Part shown: positions 1 to 11,431 of the stretch, one piece after another
How positions within the stretch are numbered: position 1 is the stretch's first letter
How the letters are laid out: the number at the start of each line of letters is the position of its first letter
From: [Phialemoniopsis] sp. UDSM-2020
Taxonomy: Eukaryota > Ascomycota > Sordariomycetes > Thyridiales > Thyridiaceae
Assembly (NCBI GenBank): GCA_018873225.1
Contig: JAEILZ010000003.1
Span: forward strand, 1,178,001-1,242,000
Reading direction: 5' to 3'
Length of the DNA stretch: 64,000 bases
Translations under genes and position numbers: made by a program
The notes under the pieces: generated by a model
What the model saw: the letters and a program-made list of their open reading frames with translations, nothing else
The model's database searches: none
Told to the model about the DNA's origin: nothing

Positions 1-1
1 A

Positions 2-1231
2 TCCTGCCACTTGTTCAGAACAACTACTCAATATCGCTTCGCGCTACAAGAAAATATCCGAGCAGCTGAAGATGCAACTCGGCATGAACACTCTCCATCA
101 GCTTTCCAACACAATACTCTAGGTCGGAAATTCGCCGAGAGCAGAAGTTACTCGGCCAGTGAGTACTCTTCACACGGACCTAACGACTCGCAAGCTGCGG
201 CTGAGATCCAGTCAATTCTACAAGGGTTCGCAAAGTCGCCAGACCTGCCTAGCAGCACAGCTAATGGACGGGACATGAAAAAGAATACGATAACACAGGG
301 AAGCTCTATGGATTGGCAGTCGTGGCTTGCGAATAACAGGTCAAACATGGAGCTGCATAGTTCGCCTGCACGGAGCATCATATCCTCGGAAGTTGAAAAC
401 CCTCTACCTATTTTGTCAAGAGCTTCAAGACATGTGAGGGAACCCGCCCAGATTTATGACGAACGAGAGGATAGGGTCCTCGCGGGGATAGCAGAAGACA
501 AAAATACGCTGCCAATCGCGTCTCGCTCCAACGGAAGCGCACAGCAGATGTCTTCGCCTCAGGCGTCATTCGTCAACTCAGATTGTCCTCCCACATCTAC
601 CCACCTCGTCGAGAACAGCGCCCCTGGGACTGTCTCTAGAAACAAGGGCGTTGGAAATCTTGAGTCGACTGAACTCACACCGCCGTCTATACCTCCTAGA
701 AATCCTCTCCGAGATTTGCCGTCGGCGGGCTGCAACAAGCCGAACGAAGAGAAGTTAGCAGCACGTGTGAGGAATAAGACCATGCTGCCGCAGACACCAG
801 AAAACAAATTGCTAGCAGCCAGGAGAGCGAAGTCATTGGCTCGCCTCCGATCTCTGAAGAGACTCCGTGCCGTGGAAGGCGACACACCCATGGCACCCTT
901 GTCCGCCTCGGCAAGGCTTGGACGAGATACGACGAGGGCCGTCGGTGGATACGGTGTTGACTCGACGACTTCAAGTCCTGGACTGACGGCCGCTTTTCAA
1001 AAGCAATTTGGGCTCGCAGGTCAAACGAGGACTGAGAGTGTAGCTGGCCGATCTACAGAATCGTCAGGAGAGCATCGTGATGATGTCTGTGGACACGACA
1101 GTGCAGACATCACGGATACCACGTCCTCGTTGCGACCTCTTGGGGCGCAAAGAATGGTTGACATCTTTCTAAGCAGCCGGAGGAAGCGCATGGTGAGCAC
1201 CGACGAAGGAGGGAGTAGTGCATTTGTATGA
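2..1231 (+). CDS. 3' part of an unknown Ser/Thr-rich protein (cut by window edge)
   Basis: The reading frame is open from the left edge to a TGA at 1229-1231, about 409 codons. The first in-frame ATG is only around residue 88, so the true start and probably more exons lie outside the window. The protein is rich in Ser, Thr, Arg and Asn and looks largely disordered. Its most structured part is near the C-terminus: a basic helix-like stretch (LLAARRAKSLARLRSLKRL) around residues 275-293, then a conserved-looking tail with the motif LGAQRMVDIFLSSRRKRM. I do not recognise the family and propose no function. A continuous 1.2 kb frame in ordinary codon usage argues that it is a real terminal exon. 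Confidence 0.6.
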   Translation, partial: SCHLFRTTTQYRFALQENIRAAEDATRHEHSPSAFQHNTLGRKFAESRSYSASEYSSHGPNDSQAAAEIQSILQGFAKSPDLPSSTANGRDMKKNTITQGSSMDWQSWLANNRSNMELHSSPARSIISSEVENPLPILSRASRHVREPAQIYDEREDRVLAGIAEDKNTLPIASRSNGSAQQMSSPQASFVNSDCPPTSTHLVENSAPGTVSRNKGVGNLESTELTPPSIPPRNPLRDLPSAGCNKPNEEKLAARVRNKTMLPQTPENKLLAARRAKSLARLRSLKRLRAVEGDTPMAPLSASARLGRDTTRAVGGYGVDSTTSSPGLTAAFQKQFGLAGQTRTESVAGRSTESSGEHRDDVCGHDSADITDTTSSLRPLGAQRMVDIFLSSRRKRMVSTDEGGSSAFV

Positions 1232-1932
1232 TTTGCCGTGGCGAGAGAGCATTTGATATTGGGCATTCGGCCGTTTCGTGAGGGCTGAGAGCCAGTGGAG
1301 TTAGGTTGTAGCTCTTAGACATGACGAGGGGCGCATCACAGTATCATCGCATATGTGTACACGCAAGGGGCCAGAGTAGCTCATAGAACCAAGACGTCCT
1401 CCTCTGCTCTATTCCTCCACCAATTGATATCACGCTCGCTAATAATATACAAGAAAGCTTCCAGCCAGCCCATCACTAAGAATGTCCTCCTAGACCCCTT
1501 TTCCTTCCGTGTCCTGCAACTGGTTGATCATAAACCATCCGCTGTCTGTACAGTTCCCGTCTCCTTTGCAAAAGGGCTTCGCCAGTCCAATCTGTTGACA
1601 AGAGTTGCCTCTTTATCTCCACCTCCAGTCTTGTATGCTTTGATGCCAATGTGTGTGTGTTGGTGGTATTGTCACAAAAATCAAAACCCGGTATTTTCCT
1701 CCTCTTCCTCCCCAGACTCCGCTTCCAAGACCATTTGCCAGTAATCCTTCTCTTCCCATCCAGTCCACTCGCTTGCAAAAAAAAGCAAGATGCAAGAAAA
1801 GATATGACGTCAAAAGACAATACAAGCACCGGCGAGACCGGGGCATATTAAAGTCGTAGTGATCTTCTCACTGTTCTCCCATAGAAATACAATTAAAACC
1901 CAAACGACTGAGTCCATTGACCCCTTTTGCTT
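1232..1932. other. intergenic, convergent 3' ends
   Basis: About 700 bases between the end of the partial gene and the end of EFR3, which face each other. It presumably holds both 3' UTRs. The small open frames have no recognisable protein character. A GT-rich run (tgtgtgtgtt) lies near 1650. Confidence 0.6.
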
Positions 1933-4900
1933 TTAATAAGGCGGCCTCTTGGCCCCGCCGCCGAGGTGCGTTTGCGACTCGCCGCCGGAGCGGCTGTCGA
2001 TGCCCTTCAGCAGCGAAGTGAGGTCCATCGCGGGCCCGCCGTCGCCGAAGCTGCCGGCCGCGATGCTCTCACCCCCGCGGCTGCGCAGGCTGCGTCGCCC
2101 GGCCGTCGAGACGGCCGTCTTGGGAGGCGCCTGTTGCGGGGACGAGGTGTAGACGTGGTCCTGGGCCGAGACGGCTGGAATGGTCGGCGTCTGCTCGCGC
2201 ACGTAGTCGGAGGGCAAAGGCGGCACGGGCGGGATAGCTGCGCCTTCGGCTGCCTGCGGATTGGCGGCCGGAGCCTCGCCTTCGCCTTCCTCGTGCGTAG
2301 GGTGTGAGTCGAGCGGCCCGCCTGGCGAGGAGGCCCTGCGTTCGCGAGAGACGGAGCGCGTCCGCGCTGGGACGGGGCCGGCGGCGCCCTGCTGTTGTTG
2401 CTGCTGCTGTTGCTGAGCAACAGCCGGGTTGAAGGACAGCTCAGAAGGCGCGGCGTCGTAGCTGACCATACTATCGCTGCTGCTAGCGTCGTCCTCGCGC
2501 TCGGCGCGGCCACCGAGACTAGGCGGCCGCAGATGGCCCGACAGAGCCATCTTGAGCTGGTCCACCGAGGTGACGAAGCCACCGTTGCCAGCGTGGCTCG
2601 ATGACGGTGCGGGCGAGATGCCGCTCCGTACACTCGACTTGCGCAATTTCGATCCGGCGCCGCCCGGCGCGAGGTTGCCACCCACGGGCTGCGAGGCCGG
2701 CCGCAAGTTGTTTTGGCTGCCAAAGGGCGAGTGGCCATTGTGCAGCCCGCCAGCGTGGCCATTGAGCATGTTGCTGTTGATAGTGAGGCGGTTCATGTTT
2801 GTGCCCGTCGTGCCCGTCTTCGATCCGTTGAGGGAAGCGGACTTGCTGCCGGCCTGGGTGGCTACCATGACGGCGTCCCGGGACCACTCCGCGAGCATTT
2901 GCTCCCTGTAGTGGTTCGGCAGCTCGCTGTCTGGTTCGACGGCGGGGATGGAGCTCAGTGTTGAGCTGAGGATGGGGTGTGTGAAAGTGCGGCCTGGAGA
3001 GGTCGCCGGGCTGTGAGGTGGGGACACGGGTCGGTCTTGGTAGCTGTGGCATACAGCCTCAACCAGCGAGATGCGATCGTCGAATGGTAATAGCGCCTCG
3101 GACTCAATCTCATTCAGCGGCATCTTAGGCTGCGGTCTGAGCATGCCCGGAGTGCCCACGAGCTCGATGAGTGGAGGTGGGACGTGGATACCTTCGACCC
3201 AAAAGTGCTTGCTCCGCCGACGAACAACCTCGTTATTGATGGCTCGTCCCACAACTGATCCTTCAATCTCGAACTTGTCTACGACAGCCCAGAAGTACCC
3301 ATGGACAAGACTGCCGACCCGGACTTTCGCGAGCGGGGTTTCGACCTCTTGTATTGCTTCTTGGAGCTGGAAGATCATGGGTAGGCCGTAGCGGACGGCA
3401 TTGACTCCGAGTCGGTTGACGAGCTTGGTTAAAAGCACGTGTAGGAGCACAACGTCCGTCTCGTATTCCACGTACTGGATGGCATTGTCGTAAATAGCCA
3501 GGTGAAGGAGTGGCAAAAAGTGCGAGCGCGGCACATGCTGCTTCTCCCGATTCGAAGCACTCGAAACCACTCTCCGGGCAGCGCTGGCAGATGGGATCTC
3601 CCGGCCGCTCTTGTAGGCTGATCGGTGGTGTGTAGCAGTTTCGTCGCGCGCTTGAAGATCCTTCCCGGTTGTTTCCCTATCCAGCCAGGTGGCAATGGCA
3701 TCTGTGTAGGCCTTGCGGACTGACCCATCATGATCTCTGAGAAGCCACTGTGTTCCCTCCCAGACCTGGATTGGAACCCGATTCCTAGACAGGCTCAAAT
3801 TCCCCGTAATCTTGGTCTTTGGGTTCGCCACGAGGAGAATGGCCTTGATCGCCTTGAGGGCCGCCGTCTTGGCTACCGTAAGTGAGAACAACGACTCGCC
3901 GTGATGACCTCCAATCGAATTGGTGGTGGAGGAGTTCGGGTCTTCGGCTTTCTCTCCATGAGGGGACGAATTGCCAGTGCTATTGGACCGACTTGGCCTC
4001 AAACGAAGAAGGATCGCAGAAATCATGTCCGAGATCTGGTCCGCGTAGTAGACATGCGTAGCAAGGTCGCCGATGGCCTGTTGTATCCTGCCTAATAGCT
4101 CCTTGCGCTGAGCCGCAACGGTCTCGGCCGCCTCAGTCGTTGGCGACTTTGGCTCTTGAGGGCCAAAAGCGGTTCCATTGCCTCGGGAAACGATCGGCGC
4201 ACCGGGCATCTGAACCAGCCGCCTCATGTGCTGAATCAACCCTATCAACACATCCATAACACTCAAGCCAATCAAATTGACATCCGATCGCAGCAGAGAA
4301 CCGATCATGGCCGTCAAAACGATGTGCTGTGGAAGGGTCTCGTCTGTCAAGGGCATGCGTAGCATAGTATCGAGGGTGGTGACCAGGATCATGAACCGAT
4401 CCTGCACCGGCGCCCACTGTGAAATGAGACCAAACATCTTGACAGCCCAGCCTCCATCTCGGCCGGTATTGTTGTCGGTCTTGACGAGCGTCTCCTCTTG
4501 TATGACGCGTTCTTCGATGAACCTGAGGAGGTAAACGGTGGAGAAGCGAACCTGGGCCCGGTTCGGCGCAACGAAGAGCTGCTTGAGGCATTGCATCGCT
4601 AGCACCCCAATATCCTCCTCGGCCAGCTTGTCTACATCCATGGCGGTACCCGAAAGGGCGATAGGGTTTGTATCGCCTGTCGCGCCTTCGGCGGTGCGCA
4701 CAGTCGCGACACTAGTGCGCCGCCGGAGGAGCTTGTCCGAGTCGACCTTCTCCTCCATCTGAACACGCTGCAGCAGAACCTCGAGGAAGTCTTCGTTGTC
4801 GGTCCAGAGGTTCTCGAGGATCATAGGCACGATGATTTCGTACTGTCGAGCCGAGACGGAGGACAGGACATCGGACGAGGCAACGCACTTGATGGCTTCG

Positions 4901-5565
4901 AGCCCAGTGTTCCTCCACCGCATGGCGACAGGTTTGCTGGGGTGCGCCTTGCCGGGGGAGGCGCGCGTCGAAGCGAGCGAAGCATACTGGCGTACTATAG
5001 ACTCGTACTGCTTGAGATATGCCCGATCGACAAGCAGCGAGGACGTGTCGTGGTGTGCGCAGAAGGCCTCGAAGGTGGGGATAGAGGACTCGACCATGGT
5101 GATATCATTGGAGCGGAGGATATTGTCGAGGATCTTGAGTACCGACTGCGCGAAGAGAGGGAGGTCCTTGGGGTTCTTCTCGATCAAGGCCTCGAGGATC
5201 TGCAGTGTTACCTGGACATTTCTGGACGAGGGAGAGAGGTTAGCTACTTAGTCGTAACGCGACGCGGCGCCCAGCTCGAGCTTGGTGATGGCAGGCCGGA
5301 AGAGCCGGACTTCGCTACATGCGAGGACGAGGATAGTAGAAAGGACATACCCAATTCGCAGGCGCCAGACATCGCTGGCGGTTTTCTTCTCGAGGAATGT
5401 GCCGACTTTCTGGATCTTTGAGCGGCGCGAGGTCGCATAGTAAAGGAGGTAGCTGAGCTCGCTCGAGTTGGGCTTGACATCGACGGCGCCCTTGGTGGTG
5501 CGAGGGTAGCACTTGAGGACGAGGACCTGGTGCTTCGGCCGGCACTTCTGGGCGATGGCGTTCAT
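1933..5565 (-). CDS. EFR3: EFR3, plasma-membrane scaffold of the PI4-kinase complex
   Basis: Exons on the minus strand are 5565-5351 and 5221-1933, giving 1167 aa. The 129-nt intron has a GTATGT donor and CAG acceptor and joins RLRIG to NVQVTLQ. Reading through the donor gives a plausible-looking but false extension. The N-terminus (MNAIAQKCRPKHQVLVLKCY) and the helical-repeat region that follows are characteristic of fungal EFR3. EFR3 anchors the Stt4 PI4-kinase at the plasma membrane with Ypp1/TTC7, so that PI4P is made there. Two Cys near the N-terminus (8 and 19) and the basic residues around them suit membrane attachment (inference). The last 350 residues are low-complexity, Ser/Pro/Gly-rich, with nine consecutive Gln. 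It is convergent with the gene to its left and divergent from ATP12. Confidence 0.93.
2389..2415 (-). repeat. CAG/CAA run encoding nine Gln in EFR3
   Basis: Nine consecutive Gln codons, mixed CAG and CAA, lie in the disordered C-terminal tail of EFR3. The mixed codons make it less slippage-prone than a pure CAG tract. Confidence 0.9.
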
Positions 5566-7361
5566 CGCAACGGCGACAGCGTACGCGCGGGTACCGAGTC
5601 GAGGTCAGGAAACATCAATCTTGGCGGGTAGGCGAGAGTAGGGGAGAAGGAGAGCGTTAGCTAGGAGAGCATAGGAGGGCGAGAGAGGACAACTCTGTAG
5701 AGGAGTGGCAAGACAGGCCGTATCGTCAGTCCCGAGGGTGTGGATATGGAAAGGTACGATAGAGTTTTGGAGGGAGAACCAGGAGGCTACACTTTTAGGG
5801 AGAACCTTGACGAGAGGATCTCGGTGGTGTTGCGTGCGGCCTGCCAGCTTATTTTTTTTGCGGGATTGCTGACGACCAGGATTGGGGGAGACACAGAGTC
5901 TAGAAATGCGTGTCACACCTCGAGTGCTCATCTCACCAGCACCATCGGGCACTAAATGAGCGCACCTAGTGGACCAGCTCCCTTGTACCAGGCCCACCTG
6001 ATAGCAGTGGCCGGGTACTTCTATTGCCCCTAAACTCTGGTGATCCTAGCATTCCCTCTTTTAAGATAACACTTGATGAATCCCTGCTCATTGTGATTTC
6101 CTTTATTTGGGCTTATCGGGTTCCTTATCCCTGACGAGGATCAAAAGATATTCAGCACAGAATTACAGGACATGGAAGAGTAAGCAGGCAGAAAGGTCGA
6201 CACGAAACACTTTTGGAATTCTGTTGGGGAGAACAATGGTATTGTTGAAACCACTGTCGAAAGGATGACGAAGTGTGCGCGGCGCTTCCTGTTGATGATG
6301 ATGTGTCTTTTCAGTGCATGCATGCCCTTTACTTATCGTCGTGGTACCAAAGTACTTTGCCTACTCCAAGCCAGCCCGTCCTTGCATGAGGTCCCAGCAT
6401 GTACATGCAGATGCTCAAATCTTTGGAACCTGCATGCTCATTGCCGATTTCGAAACACTAGGTACCTATTGGGCGCTGGTTCCTTTCGTGCTCATAAATA
6501 TGTACCCCAAGAAAGAACAGGCACAGTCTGCCGGACGGGAAGAAGAAAAAAAGAAGGAAAACAACAACAAACCTTCCAAGGCGTGGCGCTGCGACACGGG
6601 ATATACAAACCAGGCACAGGCAGCGCAGCCAAGACGTCTCACTTTCTCGTCCTCACTAAGACTCGCTGTGGAGAGCCAGACCATTCTGTGATTTGAGAGC
6701 AACAGCAACTCCACTCGTCTTGCAGGTGAAATGCGTCATTTGGGCGCCAGCGTAAGCTCTATCACTCTGATTTGCCCGACCAGCCCATTTAGCCTCTTGG
6801 GAGGTAACTCTTCAAACCAGATTGAGCAACAGATTCTCCAACCCTCTGATCCACGTGTGTGTGAGGGCATTTTGGTCACTTGGCTGCCTCATGTAGGTTC
6901 AAACCATGATGCCTACCAATGTGCAAGCCAGGTTCTAATAAGCTGGCCCTACCTACCTAGGTACCTCATAGGCAAAAGAATCGCAAGCATGTCTAGAGAT
7001 GAAACAAAAGCTACCTTAAACCCCAAGGTTCCTTGCTCAGGTGGCTCCATGTAGAACACCAGGAAAGCGCATAGGTATACAGCAACAAAATACACGTATT
7101 GAAGTCTATTACAGCTTTTTCAAAGCCGCAGGCGCCAAACAATGAGACACTCACTGTACCGTGATGTCACTATGTCCCAGCGCACCTCCACCCACCAATC
7201 GAGTAGCACAGCAGGGGTCCAGCAGGAGGTTAGTTATCGATAGCGATAGCGCGCATTGACGGATGGGATCCATCAAAAATTCACGACACCTCGAAACGCA
7301 ACGGCATCGGAGCACCTTCTCTCCCCTCTCGTCCCTCCGCATCACCACCTATCCGCCCACA
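5566..7361. other. intergenic, divergent promoters of EFR3 and ATP12
   Basis: About 1.8 kb holding the 5' flanks of two divergent genes. No coding frame here has protein character. A short palindromic stretch with overlapping CCTAGG/GGTACC steps (ctacctacctaggtacctc) lies at about 6950-6968. The last 100 bases before ATP12 are C/T-rich, as is usual for fungal leaders. Confidence 0.6.
7195..7199 (+). promoter_or_regulatory. CCAAT box upstream of ATP12
   Basis: CCAAT sits 163 bases upstream of the ATP12 start codon. In fungi the HAP/CBC complex binds CCAAT and controls many mitochondrial biogenesis genes, so position and target fit. A five-base match is weak evidence alone. Confidence 0.35.
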
Positions 7362-8601
7362 ATGAAGCCAATCACGAGGATATCCAACCTCCCCCTCTCG
7401 GCAGCCCTGCCGCGGAGCAGTAGCACCGCCGCATTGCCGGCATGCGCCCTCCGCAGGGCCCTCCACTCCGGCACCCCGAGCCGAGCCAACGTCGTCCCGG
7501 TCTACGGTACCGGCCCGCCCCCCGAGCCGCCGGTCCCCAACGCCCAGTCCGTCGACAGCCGCATCGCTGAGCGCAGGAAAAAGGCCGATATGCTTAAGAA
7601 GGCCCAGGAGCTCCGCGCCTCCACGGGCAAGCGCGGCGTCAGTGCAAACGACAAGAAGGCCGGCGCCCTCAAGAAGCGTTTCTGGAAGGACGTCCACGTC
7701 AAGGAGGTTGACGGTATGTCTCTCCATTCTCCACAGACAACTTCCCGTGCAAAAATCATTGACTGACCAATTCTCGTAAATAGGAGCATACGAGATCCAC
7801 CTCGACACCCGCGCCCTCCGCCACCCGACCACAAAGGCCAAGGTCCGCGTCCCCTTGTCCAAGCCCAACCTAGCCCACGCCCTGGCCGTCGAGTGGGACA
7901 TGCTCGTCTCGGCCCAGCAGGCCACCAAGCAGCACCTCATCCCGCTGACCAGCCTCGTCTGCCGCGCCATCGACATCGCCGAGGACGACGCCGCCCACGC
8001 CTCCTCGGGCGCCTCCGACTTCGCCCCGATCCGCACCGGCCTCGCCGACCTGCTCCTGCGCTACCTCGACACCGACTCCCTCCTGTGCTGGTCCCCGCCC
8101 CCGGACCCGCACTCGCAGTCGCACAACGCTGCGGGCCAGTCCCTGCGCGAGCTGCAGGAGCGCGCCGCCGCCGACGTCGTCGGCTTCCTGTCCACCCACG
8201 TCTGGCCGGGCATCGAGATCGGCCCCGTCCTCGACGACGAGCACACCATCATGCCCCGCAAGCAGAAGCCCGGCGTCCGTGAGATCGTCCAGGGGTGGAT
8301 CATGGGTCTCGAGCCCTGGGACCTGGCCGGCCTCGAGCGGGCAGCGCTGGCGGGCAAGAGCCTCCTGAGCGCCTCGCGGCTCATCTCCGAGTGGAGCGAG
8401 GGTAGCGCCAGGGCCGTCTCCGCCGAGGGCCGGCAGGCAGAGTACGGCGTCGAGGAGGCTGCCAAGGCAAGCAGCATCGAGGTGGACTGGCAGATCGGGA
8501 ACTGGGGTGAGGTCGAAGACACGCATGATGTAGAGAAGGTTGACCTGCGGAGGCAGCTGGGAAGCGTCATCCTGTTGATTTCTGGAAATAACAGGAAGTA
8601 A
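7362..8601 (+). CDS. ATP12: ATP12, mitochondrial F1-ATPase assembly chaperone
   Basis: Exons 7362-7713 and 7784-8601 give 389 aa. The 70-nt intron (GTATGT...TAG, with an ACTGAC branch site) joins KEVDG to AYEIHLD. ATP12 binds the F1 alpha subunit and is needed to assemble the ATP synthase head in the mitochondrial matrix. The first 40 or so residues are rich in Arg, Ser and Ala with almost no acids, as in a matrix-targeting presequence. The conserved domain starts near residue 107 (FWKDVHVKEVDG) and includes YEIHLDTRALRHPTT, EWDMLVSAQQ and a later GLEPWDLAGLERA. A Lys/Arg-rich stretch (70-105) links presequence and domain. Base composition is clearly GC-richer than the neighbours. It is convergent with the AlkB-like gene. 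Confidence 0.93.
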
Positions 8602-9229
8602 AGAAGCTGGTCCGTCAGCTGGGCAACCTACCCATTGTAAAACATATCACTGTATAGAAAAGACTGGCCTATGCTCGGCCTTCACCTGTAATTAGAAAGG
8701 CCCTCTTGAGTAAATGTTTCATAAGAATTGAGAAAAGAGCAGTCCTCGTCTTGCGTCTGCTATGTGATGCTATGATCGTGTCTAGCTATGTGTAGAAAAT
8801 GTGGGAGAACCGGTCTGCCCGTTTTCAATCAGCTGAGTAAATGCCAGTGATATCTATCCTGCGCAAGATTGAGGAAAGATGCCGGACAGGTTCCAAGTGG
8901 AAACGGATCCCAAACCATAGAGCCTGAAGTGGGCTTTGATACCCCCCAATCGATCCTCCCAAATCCTATCCCGGGCGTCAAAAAGAAAAGAAAAAGGAAC
9001 TTTTGAGTCAATGTCCCCAATCCACCAAAAGGTCATTCCAATCGTGGAGACCAAATCAAAAGGAAACAAGGAGAATCGTCAAATCTGTCTCCAGCTGGTG
9101 CGAACCAAGCGGGACAGAGTACCTGAAAGGCAAGCCATGTAGCAAACAAGATACAAGTCGGCCATGAGGTGTGGTTGATATTGGATCTTGTTTCCAAGAA
9201 CTCAAAGAAGAGTGTCTTTGTCCTGGAAC
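8602..9229. other. intergenic, convergent 3' ends
   Basis: 628 bases between the convergent ATP12 and AlkB-like genes. AT-richer than the coding DNA on either side; nothing beyond presumed 3' UTRs was seen. Confidence 0.6.
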
Positions 9230-11431
9230 TCAAACATCGCCGTGATACTTGTAGAGCTGGCGCACATGCTCCGGGATGTGACCCTTCTCCAAGGCGGACT
9301 TCTTGTCTTGCGCATTGCTCATGCGGGCTGGGTCGACAAAGCGACATGTCATGGCGTAGCGTCGCTTTCCCAGAGGCTCTACCTTGTGTTTGAACTGGCG
9401 GTGTATCTCCTCGCCATGCATGACGATGATGTCTCCGTGTTGGATGAGAAATTCGAGGACGCAGGGGTTTTTGCCGGTCAGCTCAGTCTGTATGCCCGCA
9501 GACTTCTTTGTGCAGAAAGACATGACCGAGGGCGAGCCTAGTGAGAGAGTCGCGACAGTCGGGCCAAGCTCATGCTCGCCATCATCATGATAGTCGATGC
9601 GATCCTTCTCCATGTAACCGAGCAGGAGAAGTTCGTTGAAGTCCTGATACTCATCGGTAAGAACCTTGTTGTTCCAGCCATCACCAACAAGTTGGGGCAT
9701 GTCCTTCACAACTTGCTGACCAGCCCAAGTCATTCGCATCAGAGCCTTCAGGACAGGCTTAGGTGCTTCGCTGAAATCGGTGGACTGGACGCTAACTACG
9801 AACTTATAGTGAGCTCCGTAGTTCCGGGCAAAGTGTCGAGTGATAATCTCTCCGGGCTGGCCAGGGTGGCGAACGGGGTTTCGCTTCAAACCTAGATCGG
9901 CATTGCTCTCGAGCTCCTCCCAGAGCTCGTCAGCACCACCAGGCTTGCCATTGATATCACCATTGGCTCGGAGAACTGAGACTGTGCCAACAATCTGACC
10001 GTCGCGATTGGGCAGCTTGTAGGTGACGGTGGAGTATCCTCCATACTGTTGACCGTCAATTCGAGTGATGCACTGATCCTTGAAGCGTTCTGTGACGTCC
10101 AACTTGGAGGTAGTGGTACCTCGCTTGTGCATCTTGCCGAACTTCTGCAAGACTTGCTTGTGCTCCTTAATAACCTCCTTTAGGGGGTAGGTCACAAGGC
10201 CAGCTTGGTGGAAGTACAAGCACAGCTTGTTCTCACACCTCCAGCCAGTCCACTCCCGTCGGCTCGAACAGCAGCCGCACTGGTGACAAGCCATGCCAAC
10301 TCGGAAGGTCTCCTCCGTTCCATAAGCTGCGTCCTTGTCCGTCTGGAAGTACTCGGTATCGGGCAGTGGAGGGAGAACAGAGGGCAACTCTGGATCGCCC
10401 TGAAACTGGGTTCGTTGACCCAGATATTGCGCCGAGTATCTCAGGTCAGTGAGGTTGACATTCTCCTCAAAGTTGAAGAAATCCTCGCAAGCCTTGTTCA
10501 GGCAAGTCCAGCCCTGTGCGAACTTCTGAGGGCAGGCCTCGCCGCACTCCTTGCACTCCTGGATTGCAAGAGGCTCAGATGCAAGGGCATCGACAGCGTT
10601 GTCGTTACTGCACCACCACGATGGCTCATCAAGATTGACCTTCTCGAGACGAACAATACCGACTTTGACGACCGGAGTGTTGGCGTTCGATTTGTGTTTC
10701 TCGGTGAACACCTCGACCACGTGGTACCAACCCAGCACGCAGTATCGGTGCGGGAGCTGAGGTCCCGGGTGGTGTGGGTAGTTGGATCCTGAGCACTCAG
10801 TTAGTAAGGATCACTTCTTCTCCTTTATTACATGTCCTCACCCAAGATCACACAGATCGGCTTCTTGTTGGCCAGGTTGGCCCTAAGAAGATTGTGGTAT
10901 CGCTCGCCCTGATCGGCGGTATACACCATGTGTCCAGAGTCATCTTTGGTACGTCCTCCACCACTGTTGAAGCAATAATTAGTCCGTTGACATCTCTGCA
11001 GAATCATGATGGGATGCTCACATTGTGGTGACGATGACCTGAGCACCAACAACATCTCTCGGACGAGTCTCACCGTCGAGGAGATAGCCTTTGACGATAC
11101 CATCACCGGTATACAGTCCACCCTGATAGGACTTGAAGTAAGGCAGAGCAGCACAGAGGGACTGGCGTTTATCAGCCCAGACTAAGGGCTGGCCGGGCAA
11201 GGCAATTGGCTCCTCATCAGGCTGCTCGTCGTCAGGCTGCTCATCACCAAGCTGTCCATCGTCGGTCTGCTCGTTGGCAGGCTGAGGACCATCTTTACGC
11301 TTGCGTGTCTGAAAGAAGGTCGTGATCTTCTGCTGAGAATCGTCCAAACCGCGACGGACTCGCTTGGTGCGCTGATCACAGCCACCGGTGGTCTCGAAAG
11401 CATCCATAGGACGCTTCGTGTTAGGCTCCAT
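9230..11431 (-). CDS. AlkB-like Fe(II)/2-oxoglutarate dioxygenase with PIP box and two Cys clusters
   Basis: Minus-strand exons 11431-11022, 10963-10842 and 10788-9230 give 696 aa. Introns are 58 nt (GTGAGC/CAG) and 53 nt (GTGAGG/CAG). The C-terminal 200 residues form an AlkB-type double-stranded beta-helix: HxD iron ligands in YHDDGE (about His578/Asp580), a distal His in EEIHRQFKHKV (about 640-645), and the 2-oxoglutarate Arg region KRRYAMTCRF (about 652-661). AlkB enzymes oxidatively remove alkyl groups from DNA or RNA bases. Near the N-terminus QQKITTFF (33-40) matches a PCNA-binding PIP box and is flanked by basic clusters KRVRR and RKRK, suggesting a nuclear protein at replication forks. 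Residues 85-235 vaguely resemble an SRA/PUA-like fold (low confidence). Two Cys clusters (about 256-278 and 345-367), each ending W-x-C-x4-C, probably bind zinc. Confidence 0.88.
11312..11335 (-). other. PIP-box codons in the AlkB-like gene
   Basis: Codons 33-40 read Q-Q-K-I-T-T-F-F, an exact match to Q-x-x-[ILM]-x-x-[FY]-[FY]. The segment lies in a disordered, highly charged N-terminus, where such motifs are usually exposed. Confidence 0.7.

Noticed and set aside
5248..5350. Extension of EFR3 exon 1 by about 34 residues to a TAA
   Set aside because: It is read-through of a GTATGT intron; splicing at 5351/5221 restores the conserved RLRIG-NVQVTLQ junction in frame.
6888..6908. tRNA box-B-like GGTTCAAACC
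   Set aside because: No box A (TRGCNNAGNGG) at the right distance and no cloverleaf stems.
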